Assembly: GCA_964411665.1 (NCBI GenBank)
Contig: CAYPMR010000006.1
Coordinates: forward strand, 30,549-94,548
Length of the DNA stretch: 64,000 nt
Direction: 5' to 3'
Source of the DNA: CALFCE01 sp964411665
GTDB taxonomy: Bacteria > Pseudomonadota > Gammaproteobacteria > Granulosicoccales > Granulosicoccaceae
Shown here: in pieces, positions 25,111 to 34,251 of the stretch
Position numbering within the stretch: the first letter of the stretch is position 1
Layout: each line of letters begins with the position of its first letter
Made by a program: the position numbers and the translations under genes
The notes under the pieces: generated by a model
Databases searched by the model: none
Told to the model about the DNA's origin: nothing
The model's input: the letters and a program-made list of their open reading frames with translations, nothing else

Positions 25111-26047
25111 AGGCGCGCCATTTCTCACGGCGTAATCGCACCAACTCATCGGTTTGCAAATTTGTCAGTCCCTGCAGCTCTTCAAACAGGATCTTGCCAA
25201 GTGTTGCAGCTATGGCATCTGTATCACGATGAGCACCACCTGACGGCTCGTCGACCACTCGATCGACCAGCTGTAGTTCCAGCAGACGCTCTGATGTAAT
25301 ACCCATCGCTTCGGCAGCGTCAGACGCTTTTTCAGCACTCTTGTACAGTATCGATGCACAACCCTCGGGTGATATCACTGAGTAGATTGCGTATTGCAAC
25401 ATCAACACACGATCAGCTACCCCTATCGCCAATGCACCACCAGAACCGCCTTCCCCTATAACTGTGGCGATAATCGGTGTTTTCAATTCAGACATCACAA
25501 ACAGATTACGGGCTATCGCTTCGGACTGGCCACGCTCTTCAGCGCCAATACCGGGGTAAGCACCCGGCGTATCAATAAAAGTAAAGACGGGTAATCCGAA
25601 CCGCTCTGCTAGCTCCATCAAACGTTTCGCCTTGCGGTAGCCCTCCGGGCGTGGCATACCGAAATTACGCGTAATCTTCTCTTTCGTATCGCGTCCTTTC
25701 TCATGACCTATTACGATCACCGGTACGCCCTGCAACCGTGCCAGTCCACCGACAATAGCCGAATCATCAGCATACAGTCGATCACCATGGATTTCTTCGA
25801 AGTCGGTAAAGATACTATCGATATAAAAACGGCAGTAAGGACGCAACTTGTGGCGTGCAACCTGCGCAACCTGCCAGGGGTTGAGCTTGCTAAATATACT
25901 CTGGGTTAATGATTCGAGCTTGTTTTCAAGCTTGAGCACCTCGTCACTGATATTAATATCAGCGTCTTCAGTAGCGAATTGCAGTTCACGAATCTTCGCC
26001 TGCAATTCGGCAATCGGCTGTTCGAAATCGAGGAAGTCCGGATTCAT
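25079..26047 (-). CDS. accA: Acetyl-CoA carboxylase carboxyltransferase subunit alpha
   Basis: 322 residues, normal length. With AccD it transfers CO2 from carboxybiotin to acetyl-CoA, forming malonyl-CoA for fatty-acid synthesis. It begins with MNPDFLDFEQPIAEL and a coiled segment, then shows GHEKGRDTKEK, NFGMPRPEGYRKA, DTPGAYPG and the oxyanion-type GEGGSGGALA. It follows dnaE by 230 bases (the interval contains the 54-bp repeat at 26216) and overlaps tilS. Confidence 0.98.
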   Translation of the reverse strand: MNPDFLDFEQPIAELQAKIRELQFATEDADINISDEVLKLENKLESLTQSIFSKLNPWQVAQVARHKLRPYCRFYIDSIFTDFEEIHGDRLYADDSAIVGGLARLQGVPVIVIGHEKGRDTKEKITRNFGMPRPEGYRKAKRLMELAERFGLPVFTFIDTPGAYPGIGAEERGQSEAIARNLFVMSELKTPIIATVIGEGGSGGALAIGVADRVLMLQYAIYSVISPEGCASILYKSAEKASDAAEAMGITSERLLELQLVDRVVDEPSGGAHRDTDAIAATLGKILFEELQGLTNLQTDELVRLRREKWRAYGEFREEASS

Positions 26048-26215
26048 TTTGTTTTATTCTGGGGACGGCCTAAAACAAGGGTGGATGAACCATTATACAA
26101 CGCCCCAGCGCCCTGCGCGGTAGAAGTCACTGTAGCGAGAAAGCGATAGTTTAAGTCCGTATGGCGATTGTTTGAGAAGCATTGTCGACCCTGGGCGACG
26201 AAAACGAACGCTGAT

Positions 26216-26269
26216 ACGGGCCAAACCAGCGCTTTAGCAGTAGGTGAGGTGCTGCTGCGCAGACTCCCA
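26216..26269. repeat. Dispersed 54-bp intergenic repeat, copy 1
   Basis: The stretch beginning ACGGGCCAAACC and containing GCAGTAGGTGAGGT is matched, with about eight differences, by 59839-59892. Both copies lie just beyond the stop of a minus-strand gene (dnaE here) in the same orientation. Within this copy, GCGC-TTT-AGCAG can pair with CTGCT-GCGC across an 11-base loop, so a transcript hairpin is possible. It may be a small dispersed element or a 3'-end structure. Confidence 0.8.
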
Positions 26270-26277
26270 CGGGCCCC

Positions 26278-29200
26278 TCAATAGATCAGCTCAATCGCGC
26301 TTTCACCGGCAATTTCTTCCAGTCGTTCCAGCAAGCGATGCTCCGGCTTGACCAGCCAGCGATTGCCGGCACGGATGCGCGCGCTGGCCTCCCCGTTATC
26401 ATAATCGATAGTCACCGGGGTCGAACCAGCGCCGTGTTCAGCAAGAGTCTCCAGCATGCGCTCAAGAGCCGAATCACGGCAGATGTCCTTGTTCAACCGG
26501 ATAAGAAGACTACGCGCGAAGCGCTCACGCGCTGCTGCCAGATCAAAGATCGCCTGTGCTCGTATACGGAATCCACCATTAAAATCATCAACCGATAATT
26601 CGCCATCCACCACCAGAATGCTTTCCATTTCCAGCGTAATGCGCGATGTTTCCAGCAAGCCTGCGTCGATCACCGCATCAACCCGCCCACCACGGTCATC
26701 GAGTGTTGCGATGGCTATTCGGCCATTGGGAGTATCACGCATGCGCACACCAATGATCAGGCCGGCGAGCAGCACAGGCGTGCCCTTTTGCCAGCGCGCA
26801 TTGGGCTGGCGCTGGGTTCTTTCCGCCACGCGCTCACACAAAGGAGCTATGCGGTTACTGGTAAAACAGGCAAGCTCATCAAGATATTCAGTGATCGGGT
26901 GACCACTCAGATAAAGACCCAGTGTCTCTTTTTCGTGACGCAACAATTCCCGTTCAGACCATTCAGTAACGGTTGACAGGATCAGTACTTCGCTGTCGTT
27001 TCCCTCTTCGGCCAGACCAAATAAATCGACCTGTCCGGAGGCCTGATCACGATGGTATTGTTCAGCGGCACGCATAACAGCGGGTACGTTCGCCATCATC
27101 GAGGCACGGTTTTCACCCAGCATGTCCGCAGCTCCAGAACGAATCAGTGCTTCAAGAACACGCCGTGGCACGCTGCCCTGTTCCATACGCCGGCACAGCG
27201 ATTCAAGATCGACGTAGTCACCGTGTGCTGCTCTCTCCTCCAGCAGTTGCGCCAGAGCCGCTTCTCCCAGACCTTTGATAGCACCGAGTCCGTAGCTGAT
27301 CGTCTCGCGGTCAATGACATCGAAGGCTACTTGTGAGTGATTAATGTCGGGGTGGCGCACAGTGATACCGATGGACGCACATTCTTCAATCAATCCAACC
27401 ACCTTGTCCGTATTGTCCATGTCAGCTGACAATACAGCAGACATGAAAGCTGCCGGGTGATGGGTTTTCAGCCACGCTGTCTGGTAGGACAACAAGGCAT
27501 AGGCGGCCGAATGAGATTTGTTGAAACCGTAACCTGCAAATTTCTCCACCAGATCAAAAATATTACCAGCCAACGCCGAGTCGATGCCGTTTTCAGTGCA
27601 ACCTTCGAGAAAACCCACGCGTTGCTTGGCCATCTCCTCAGGTTTCTTTTTACCCATGGCGCGACGCAACAAATCAGAGCGCCCAAGAGTAAAGCCTGCC
27701 ATTACCTGAGCAATCTGTATGACCTGCTCCTGATAAAGGATAACCCCGTAAGTCGGTTCCAACGTTGGGCGTAGCTGCTCGAGTTGATAATCCTCATGGG
27801 GCCAGGCCAGCGGTTTGCGCCCATGTTTTCTATCGATAAAATCATCAACCATGCCCGACTGCAAAGGACCCGGTCGATACAGCGCCACCAGCGCAATGAT
27901 GTCTTCGAAATTATCCGGTCGCAGACGCTCTATCAGGCGTTTCATTCCGGCAGACTCCAATTGAAAAACAGCCGTCGTGGCAGCACGTTGCAACAGTTGA
28001 TAGGTTGCAGCATCGTCGAGAGGCACGGCGCTGATATCAAGTGAATCACCGTCCGAGAGCCGATCCACCAGACGCACGGTGTTATCGATGATAGTCAGGG
28101 TTCTAAGACCGAGGAAGTCGAATTTGACCAGACCGACAGCTTCCGCATCATCCTTGTCGAACTGAGTGACCAGGCTGCTACCGTCAGCCTCACAATACAA
28201 GGGCGTAAAATCCGTCAGTGCGGTAGGAGCAATGACCACACCACCAGCGTGTTTACCCGCGTTGCGTGCCAGACCTTCAAGCGCCAGCGCCATATCAAGA
28301 AGCTCTGACACCTCTTCATCGTTCTCCCGTGCTGATGCCAGCTCCTCGGATTCACGCAAAGCCTTTTCGAGGGTCATGCCCACTTCAAACGGCACCATCT
28401 TGGCGATACGATCAACAAACCCGTAAGCATGTCCCATGACGCGTCCTACATCGCGCACCACAGCCTTTGCTGCCATGGTTCCGTATGTGATGATTTGCGA
28501 GACACGCTGCTCACCGTATTTTTCGGCGACATAGTGAATAACGCGGTCTCGCCCATCCATACAGAAATCGATATCAAAATCGGGCATTGATACACGTTCC
28601 GGATTCAGAAACCGCTCAAACAGCAAGTCATACTTCAATGGATCCAGATCGGTGATACCGAGCGAATAGGCCACCAGAGAGCCTGCACCGGAACCACGCC
28701 CTGGCCCGACCGGCACCTGGTTCTCTCGTGCCCATCGAATGAAATCTGCAACGATTAAAAAGTAGCCCGGAAAACCCATCTCATTGATAACGCCGAGTTC
28801 CCGATCAAGTCGGGCATCGTAATCAGGTCGTCGCTCAGCCAATACCTGCGGCTGATCTGAAAACAGAAAATCCATCCGTTGCTGTAATCCGGCTATTGCT
28901 TCAGCACGCAGGAAATCCTCTTCATTCATGCCCTCAGGAACCGGGAAGTCCGGCAATACCGATTGACCCAGTGATACCTCCAGATTGCAGCGTCGCGCAA
29001 TTTCAACCGTGTTGGCTAGCGCTTCGGGTATATCCTGAAAGAGCGCTTGCATATCTTGCGAGGACTTCAAATATTGTTCTTGTGAATGCTTGCTCGGGCG
29101 CGATGTATCAGCGAGCACATAGCCCTGTTGAATGCATAGACGTGCTTCATGCACCGCGAAGTCGGTTTTTTCCAGAAAGCAGACATCGTTAGTTGCAACC

Positions 29201-29829
29201 GGTGCAAAACCGAATTCCTCTGACAACCTGCAGGCATGATCTATCCAGCGCGTCTCTCCAGCGCGTTGGGTTCGCCTGAGCTCCAGATAAAATCGCTCAC
29301 CAAAGGTTTGATGCCACTGCTCTGCCAGGCGACGCTGAGTATCCGGATCGCTATCGCTGTGACAACATGCCAGCTCCCCTTCTACCCCTCCCGACAACGC
29401 AATCAACCCCTCGTGAGCGGCGAATAACCAATCTCGCTCGATTACGGGACAGCCCTGACTTTGTCCTTCCTGATAGGCGCGCGACACAAGACGCGTCAGA
29501 TTATGGTAACCATCGGTATTTTGCGCCAGTAGCAGCAAACGCGATGATCCATCCATCCCGTTCGGCAGGCTGATACGAGCATCAACACCGACCAGCGGTT
29601 TCAAACCATGGCGCGTGGCACTGCGATAGAACTTAACCAGTGCAAAAAGATTGTGCAGATCGGTCAGCGCGACAGCCGGCATAGATCGGCAGGGAGACAC
29701 ATCAGAACCGCTTTCGTCAAACTGCTCAGACTGTGCTTTAACAGATTGCATCAACGGGTCGATGCGCACGATACTTTCCTGTAACGAAAATTCGGTGTGC
29801 ACATTCAGGTGGACGAAGCCGTCGTTCAT
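26278..29829 (-). CDS. dnaE: DNA polymerase III alpha subunit
   Basis: Catalytic subunit of the replicative polymerase, about 1183 residues. A PHP domain opens the protein (FVHLNVHTEFSL); the polymerase active site shows PDFDIDFCMDGRDR; GYGFNKSHSAAYA, a tandem helix-hairpin-helix (YGLGAIKGLGE) and a C-terminal OB-fold follow. The frame extends to 29862, but the ATG at 29829 matches the usual N-terminus and forms an ATGA overlap with the rnhB stop, so I use it. The rnhB-dnaE-accA order is conserved in the class. Confidence 0.98.
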   Translation of the reverse strand: MNDGFVHLNVHTEFSLQESIVRIDPLMQSVKAQSEQFDESGSDVSPCRSMPAVALTDLHNLFALVKFYRSATRHGLKPLVGVDARISLPNGMDGSSRLLLLAQNTDGYHNLTRLVSRAYQEGQSQGCPVIERDWLFAAHEGLIALSGGVEGELACCHSDSDPDTQRRLAEQWHQTFGERFYLELRRTQRAGETRWIDHACRLSEEFGFAPVATNDVCFLEKTDFAVHEARLCIQQGYVLADTSRPSKHSQEQYLKSSQDMQALFQDIPEALANTVEIARRCNLEVSLGQSVLPDFPVPEGMNEEDFLRAEAIAGLQQRMDFLFSDQPQVLAERRPDYDARLDRELGVINEMGFPGYFLIVADFIRWARENQVPVGPGRGSGAGSLVAYSLGITDLDPLKYDLLFERFLNPERVSMPDFDIDFCMDGRDRVIHYVAEKYGEQRVSQIITYGTMAAKAVVRDVGRVMGHAYGFVDRIAKMVPFEVGMTLEKALRESEELASARENDEEVSELLDMALALEGLARNAGKHAGGVVIAPTALTDFTPLYCEADGSSLVTQFDKDDAEAVGLVKFDFLGLRTLTIIDNTVRLVDRLSDGDSLDISAVPLDDAATYQLLQRAATTAVFQLESAGMKRLIERLRPDNFEDIIALVALYRPGPLQSGMVDDFIDRKHGRKPLAWPHEDYQLEQLRPTLEPTYGVILYQEQVIQIAQVMAGFTLGRSDLLRRAMGKKKPEEMAKQRVGFLEGCTENGIDSALAGNIFDLVEKFAGYGFNKSHSAAYALLSYQTAWLKTHHPAAFMSAVLSADMDNTDKVVGLIEECASIGITVRHPDINHSQVAFDVIDRETISYGLGAIKGLGEAALAQLLEERAAHGDYVDLESLCRRMEQGSVPRRVLEALIRSGAADMLGENRASMMANVPAVMRAAEQYHRDQASGQVDLFGLAEEGNDSEVLILSTVTEWSERELLRHEKETLGLYLSGHPITEYLDELACFTSNRIAPLCERVAERTQRQPNARWQKGTPVLLAGLIIGVRMRDTPNGRIAIATLDDRGGRVDAVIDAGLLETSRITLEMESILVVDGELSVDDFNGGFRIRAQAIFDLAAARERFARSLLIRLNKDICRDSALERMLETLAEHGAGSTPVTIDYDNGEASARIRAGNRWLVKPEHRLLERLEEIAGESAIELIY

Positions 29830-30503
29830 GCGGTAGCGGGCTCCAGGTTTTTGCAACTGCAATGACGATCGTCACCATCGCCCCTGCTCTGATCTACCAC
29901 AGAGGCAGCTTCGATGGCGCGCCTTACAGGGGCAAATGATCGACGATGTTCCGGCAAGACGCCATGGATTTCAAGCGCCTGTCTGTGAGCCACTGTTGGA
30001 TAGCCTTTATGACGATCAAAACCGTACTCGGGATGCTCTTCATGTAATTCTTGCATAAGCCGATCACGGTAGACCTTGGCTATTATCGAGGCAGCAGAGA
30101 TACTACGGATTTTCTGGTCTCCTTTGACAATTGCACGACAGGGTAGCGGCAGATCAGGACAGCGATTACCATCGATCAAGGCTCGTTGTGGACGTGGATC
30201 AAGTGCCATACAGGCGCGGCGCATAGCGAGCATGCTGGCGTGCAGGATATTCACCTGGTCAATTTCCTCGACACTGGCCTCGGCAATGGCAAACGCAACG
30301 GCTCGTTCACGTATTTCAAGATCAAGCGCATTGCGATTCGCCTCGCTCAACTGCTTGGAATCGACAAGACCTTTGATACGCCGCCCGGGATGCAGGATCA
30401 CAGCAGCAGCGACCACAGGGCCTGCCAGTGGCCCCCGGCCCACCTCGTCAAGGCCTGCGACCAAGGTGTGCTTGATTTTGGTCTTGCCGGTATTACTCAT
30501 CAA
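29826..30503 (-). CDS. rnhB: Ribonuclease HII
   Basis: 225 residues. It cleaves the RNA strand of RNA-DNA hybrids and incises at single ribonucleotides in DNA. Active-site acids are visible in AGLDEVGRGPLAGP and LIDGNR, followed by GDQKIRSISAASIIAKVYRD and the HKGYPT block. Its stop overlaps the dnaE start by four bases, which couples the two replication genes. Confidence 0.97.
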   Translation of the reverse strand: MMSNTGKTKIKHTLVAGLDEVGRGPLAGPVVAAAVILHPGRRIKGLVDSKQLSEANRNALDLEIRERAVAFAIAEASVEEIDQVNILHASMLAMRRACMALDPRPQRALIDGNRCPDLPLPCRAIVKGDQKIRSISAASIIAKVYRDRLMQELHEEHPEYGFDRHKGYPTVAHRQALEIHGVLPEHRRSFAPVRRAIEAASVVDQSRGDGDDRHCSCKNLEPATA

Positions 30504-30564
30504 CGGTTTGTAATCAGATAAACAGGAAAGCGTTCAGGCAGAGGCGACTATATAGTTTTTAACC

Positions 30565-31734
30565 TCAGCTGCCAAACAGGTGTTTCAGTCGCGCACCGAC
30601 ACTCAAACGAGGCGGCTCGCTGTCAAGCAGATAGGCATCGAAGGCCTGGCTGTTACGGGTGGTATATCCGCTCTTCTCTCGCTCCGTCAACGAAATTGCA
30701 AGACCTGAGGATTGCGCCATCGCCAATGCCATATCTGCCCCAAGAACCATGAACGCAGTGGCCCAGGCATCAGCAAGTTCAGTCGTATGATGTATGACGG
30801 TGACCGAGGCAAGCCGGTTTGTTACAGGATAGCCTGTGCGCCCGTCAATCAGGTGGCTAATTCGCTTGCCATCGATCTCGCGATAGTTACGATAATCCCC
30901 GGAGGTTGCAATATGTGCATTTTCGACACTGATCGCCTTGACGGCTGATGTGCCTGATTGGACTGCAGGTGCTCTGCCTACACCGGCCAGCTCAGGTGAT
31001 TCAAGCGCGATAACCCAGGCTGAATTATCGCCCGCCTGCCCACGTGTGCGGATCTCTCCCCCTAGCTCAAAGAGATACCGGTCAATACCCATGCCTTCGA
31101 ACATGTCGCCGACCCTGTCCACCGCATAGCCTTTGGCTATGGATGACAGATCCACTTGCAGGGTCGCCACACGTTTGCGTAATCGTTGATTGTCATCCGA
31201 ATACTGCAGCAAGTGATAGCCGACTTTGTCGATCCGGGCATTGACGTGCTCAGGCAGCACTTTTTGTCGGGAATCGCGACCAGTATCACCACTGCTGCCA
31301 AACCCCCACAGATCGACTAATCCACCGAGGGTGACATCGTAAGCACCCTGTGTTTGCTCACTGATGGCAGCCGCTGAGCGCAGCAACTCGATCACCGGAG
31401 TCGGTTGTTCTATCCAGTCGGTAGATGTCGTAGCATTGAATTGACTGAGCGCCGATGACGAATCATAGGTTGACATATGCGCATTGATGTCAAGGAGCAA
31501 TTGTTCGATATTGTCCTGGATTTGCCGCTGCAGTTGCTCAGACGATAAAGCCGCGTCCGACGAAGGGGTCTCAATTGGCGACACCACAGTGGCATGCCAG
31601 GTGGTACCCATGGCGGTGCCAGTGAATTTCCACTCTTGCCGATGTTTCAACTGTGTAGATTGCGAGCTATGGCAACTGCTGAGAAGGCTTGTCGCAAGTA
31701 GAGCAACAGTCGTGAAACGACAAATAGACGGCAC
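30565..31734 (-). CDS. apbE: FAD:protein FMN transferase, ApbE family lipoprotein
   Basis: Flavinylates threonines of membrane redox proteins such as NqrB/C or RnfG in the periplasm. Visible features: TGTAMGTTWHA, the TQGAYDVTLGGLVDLWGFG block, SSIAKGYAVDRV, and HLIDGRTGYPV with metal-binding residues. Start choice: GTG at 31734 places a clean lipoprotein signal right at the N-terminus (hydrophobic stretch ending LLSSC). The frame continues open to a GTG at 31974, but the extra 80 residues are mostly a five-fold SGV(H/R)K repeat and would bury the signal peptide, so I treat that part as leader. Neither GTG has a strong ribosome site. No nqr or rnf genes are in the window. Confidence 0.9.
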   Translation of the reverse strand: MPSICRFTTVALLATSLLSSCHSSQSTQLKHRQEWKFTGTAMGTTWHATVVSPIETPSSDAALSSEQLQRQIQDNIEQLLLDINAHMSTYDSSSALSQFNATTSTDWIEQPTPVIELLRSAAAISEQTQGAYDVTLGGLVDLWGFGSSGDTGRDSRQKVLPEHVNARIDKVGYHLLQYSDDNQRLRKRVATLQVDLSSIAKGYAVDRVGDMFEGMGIDRYLFELGGEIRTRGQAGDNSAWVIALESPELAGVGRAPAVQSGTSAVKAISVENAHIATSGDYRNYREIDGKRISHLIDGRTGYPVTNRLASVTVIHHTTELADAWATAFMVLGADMALAMAQSSGLAISLTEREKSGYTTRNSQAFDAYLLDSEPPRLSVGARLKHLFGS

Positions 31735-31860
31735 ACGACATTGGCTGGCAGTGGCAGTGCAACGGAGGCTGTGATTGCTAGTCAGAAAGACGTGCTTGCG
31801 GGTAAGACTGAAGACGAATTTGCATGCGACGTTAACAACGCACTTGCAAACGTTTTTGTG

Positions 31861-31935
31861 AACGCCGCTTTTGCGAACGCCGCTTTTGTGAACGCCGCTT
31901 TTGTGAACGCCGCTTTTGCGAACGCCGCTTTTGTA
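31861..31935. repeat. 15-bp tandem repeat AACGCCGCTTTTGTG/GCG, five copies
   Basis: Five 15-base units, differing mainly at one T/C position and in the last base, with a degenerate sixth at 31846-31860. On the minus strand they read in frame as SGVHK or SGVRK pentapeptides in the possible 5' extension of apbE. The unit length is a multiple of three, so copy-number changes would keep that frame. Confidence 0.92.
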
Positions 31936-31992
31936 ACCAATAATAGCAATGTGATCAGCAAGAGCGTTGATCACATTGCCCTCATCGCAACA

Positions 31993-32334
31993 TTACATGG
32001 TGTGAGTTGGACGCTCTGCTGACGTAAGATTTGCCAGTATTTCTTCGATCGCTTTTGAACCTGCGTCACTCTCATCATCAAAGCGAATACCAATTCCAGC
32101 TGTTCGATTACCCTGCGCACCGGCAGGCGTTATCCAGGCTACCTCACCACGCAAAGGTATTGGGGAAGGATTATCCATCACCTGAAGCAATAGAAAAACC
32201 TTGTCACCCAAGTCGTAATGCCTTGCCGTGGGAACAAATACCCCACCATTTTGCACAAAACGCATATAGGATGCGTAAAGCGCACCTTTGTCAGTAACGG
32301 TGAAAGCGACTACACCTTTCAGACTCTCGGTCAT
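31993..32334 (-). CDS. pilZ: PilZ-domain protein, type IV pilus-associated
   Basis: 113 residues, matching the short PilZ of type IV pilus systems: NGGVFVPTARHYDLGD, FLLLQVMD, VAWITPAGAQG and AGIGIRF. The c-di-GMP motif RxxxR of other PilZ domains is absent, as in the pilus-type protein of Pseudomonas, which supports pilus assembly through partner proteins rather than nucleotide binding. In that group the gene sits beside holB and tmk, as here. A separate pilus gene, pilW, is at 56999. The 140-base gap upstream toward holB shows nothing clear. Confidence 0.93.
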   Translation of the reverse strand: MTESLKGVVAFTVTDKGALYASYMRFVQNGGVFVPTARHYDLGDKVFLLLQVMDNPSPIPLRGEVAWITPAGAQGNRTAGIGIRFDDESDAGSKAIEEILANLTSAERPTHTM

Positions 32335-32474
32335 ACCTGAAAAATCTCTGCTCGGTCAACGATGGGAGCAATGCTTCATGCTTCTATTCGACCCGCCTTT
32401 TTTATAAGACTGGGCTTGGCCAGCAACACCGGCTAGTCAAAGCCATACTGGTAAATGCATTTACATTGTTCCGT

Positions 32475-33593
32475 TTAGCAGGATGCTGTCAGCGGAGACA
32501 TTTCGCCCCTCCGGCTTCCTGCCTGCCATATAGCGGCAAAAACCGTCTCGAGCACAGGCTGAATCTTAAAGCTCGCGCTGTCTGAGGCGAGCAAATGTTG
32601 TAAATCCATGTGGAGTGAGAACCAATCCTCAGTTTGTAACTGAGTTGACAGTAATTTCCATCGATCAATTTCATCCTGATAGACGCAGTATTTTTCAGCG
32701 TTTTGGATTACACGCATTATATCGATAGTAAATGCGATGAATGCCTGCAAACAATCCTGCACCGATTGTTCACGCAATCGCTCAACCCAAATGGTAATTC
32801 CTGCCTCACGAGCGACAATCTGATGAAAACACAGTACGAGTTGTTCAGTGCGTTGACGGTTCTCAAGCTCGTTGAGTTTTATCGCGTACAACGGAGCGCC
32901 CTGTGCGCGACGCATCAGAGCCGCCGGGTTCTCAATGCCGTTTGAACGCAGCCAATCATGCGTCAAATCTGCAGGTGATGCGATCAAGGGCAAAAGCTGA
33001 CAGCGACTGGTCACCGTGGCCGGTAATGAACGTGGCCAATTACATACCAATAAGATGATCGATGCCTTGGCCGGTTCTTCGAGCGTCTTTAACAGAGCAT
33101 TGGCTGATGCACGATTCAGGTGATCAGCACTATCTACAACACCAACTCTGTAACCATCGGGATTGCGCGAGGTAAGCATCAACCAGTCGATAAACTCACG
33201 GCTATCATCGACTTTGATGATGCGCGATTTCTCTTTGCTTTGCAGTAACGCAAACTCCGGGTGGTTGCCGGTTTTGAGTTGCTTGCAATTACTGCACAAA
33301 CCGCAAGCGATAGGCATACCATTAGGCAAAGTCGCTGAACGCTCACATAGCAACAAAGCGCTCAGTATCTCAATAAGCAATCGCTTACCGCTGCCGGGCG
33401 GGCCATGAATCAGCAAAGCATGCTGCAAGGTGTTGCTGTCGATTCGTTGTTTGACTTGTTGCACAGGTGCCTGCAACCAGTGCGGGAAATTTACATCTTT
33501 GGCACTGTCATGGAATGCCAATGCATGCAAACACGGTGGTTCTGCTGCCGATGCAACTCGCCCGGAGATCTGCCATTCAAAGGCCGATTGCAT
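32475..33593 (-). CDS. holB: DNA polymerase III delta' subunit
   Basis: Clamp-loader subunit that helps place the sliding clamp on DNA. The P-loop is HGPPGSGKR, a zinc cluster is visible in CGLCSNCKQLKTGNHP, and SANALLKTLEEPA plus LPATVTSRCQLLPL (SRC arginine-finger motif) are typical. The frame is open to 33632; the ATG at 33593 gives a 17-base overlap with tmk and a length nearer to normal. The tmk-holB-pilZ order is conserved. Confidence 0.94.
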   Translation of the reverse strand: MQSAFEWQISGRVASAAEPPCLHALAFHDSAKDVNFPHWLQAPVQQVKQRIDSNTLQHALLIHGPPGSGKRLLIEILSALLLCERSATLPNGMPIACGLCSNCKQLKTGNHPEFALLQSKEKSRIIKVDDSREFIDWLMLTSRNPDGYRVGVVDSADHLNRASANALLKTLEEPAKASIILLVCNWPRSLPATVTSRCQLLPLIASPADLTHDWLRSNGIENPAALMRRAQGAPLYAIKLNELENRQRTEQLVLCFHQIVAREAGITIWVERLREQSVQDCLQAFIAFTIDIMRVIQNAEKYCVYQDEIDRWKLLSTQLQTEDWFSLHMDLQHLLASDSASFKIQPVLETVFAAIWQAGSRRGEMSPLTASC

Positions 33594-34206
33594 CAAACGC
33601 CTCCATTTCGCTCTGCAGGCGTTGCTGTACATCTGCTACCGAGCCAGTCGCATCCACAATCCGTACACGTTCAGGATCTTCACTGGCCCGAAGCAAATAG
33701 GCATCCCGCACACGCATCAAAAAATCCAGTCCTTCCTGTTCTATTCTGTCGGGAGCAACATCGCGTTCACCAAGGCGCTTCAAGCCCTGCTCTACTTCCA
33801 GATCGAGAAGCAAAGTCAAATCAGGTTTCAAATCTCCAAGCACAAGTTTTTCAAGAGCCGCTATCACCTCAAAACCCAACTCGCGCGCACCTCCCTGATA
33901 GGCATAACTTGCATCGACGAAGCGATCAGTGACCACAGATTTACCCTGATCGAGGGCAGGCAGGATGACGTTAACGACATGTTCGCGGCGCGCTGCAAAC
34001 ATCAGCAATGCTTCACTCATGGCATCGAGGGAGTTGTTACTATCTAGCAACAGCTGGCGTATTTTTTCGGCTTCATCCGTGCCGCCAGGTTCGCGCGTTG
34101 CGACCACGTCATGACCGAGGCGTCGCAGGTAATCACATACATAAGCGTGATTGGTTGACTTGCCAACTCCTTCCACGCCTTCCATTGAGATGAATACACC
34201 AGTCAT
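33577..34206 (-). CDS. tmk: Thymidylate kinase
   Basis: 209 residues. It phosphorylates dTMP to dTDP for DNA synthesis. The P-loop is EGVEGVGKST, the DR-F motif VTDRFVDASYAYQGG binds substrate, and the lid region RLGERDVAPDRIE is present. It lies between mltG and holB with a short overlap into holB, the common order in the class. Confidence 0.97.
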   Translation of the reverse strand: MTGVFISMEGVEGVGKSTNHAYVCDYLRRLGHDVVATREPGGTDEAEKIRQLLLDSNNSLDAMSEALLMFAARREHVVNVILPALDQGKSVVTDRFVDASYAYQGGARELGFEVIAALEKLVLGDLKPDLTLLLDLEVEQGLKRLGERDVAPDRIEQEGLDFLMRVRDAYLLRASEDPERVRIVDATGSVADVQQRLQSEMEAFDAIGL

Positions 34207-34251
34207 TATCTATGTCCAGCAAACAGTAAGGCAGACAGAGCGCAGGTCGAC

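Noticed and set aside
33405..34047. Two overlapping plus-strand frames of 175 and 205 codons
   Set aside because: Both are antisense to holB and tmk and show no domain.
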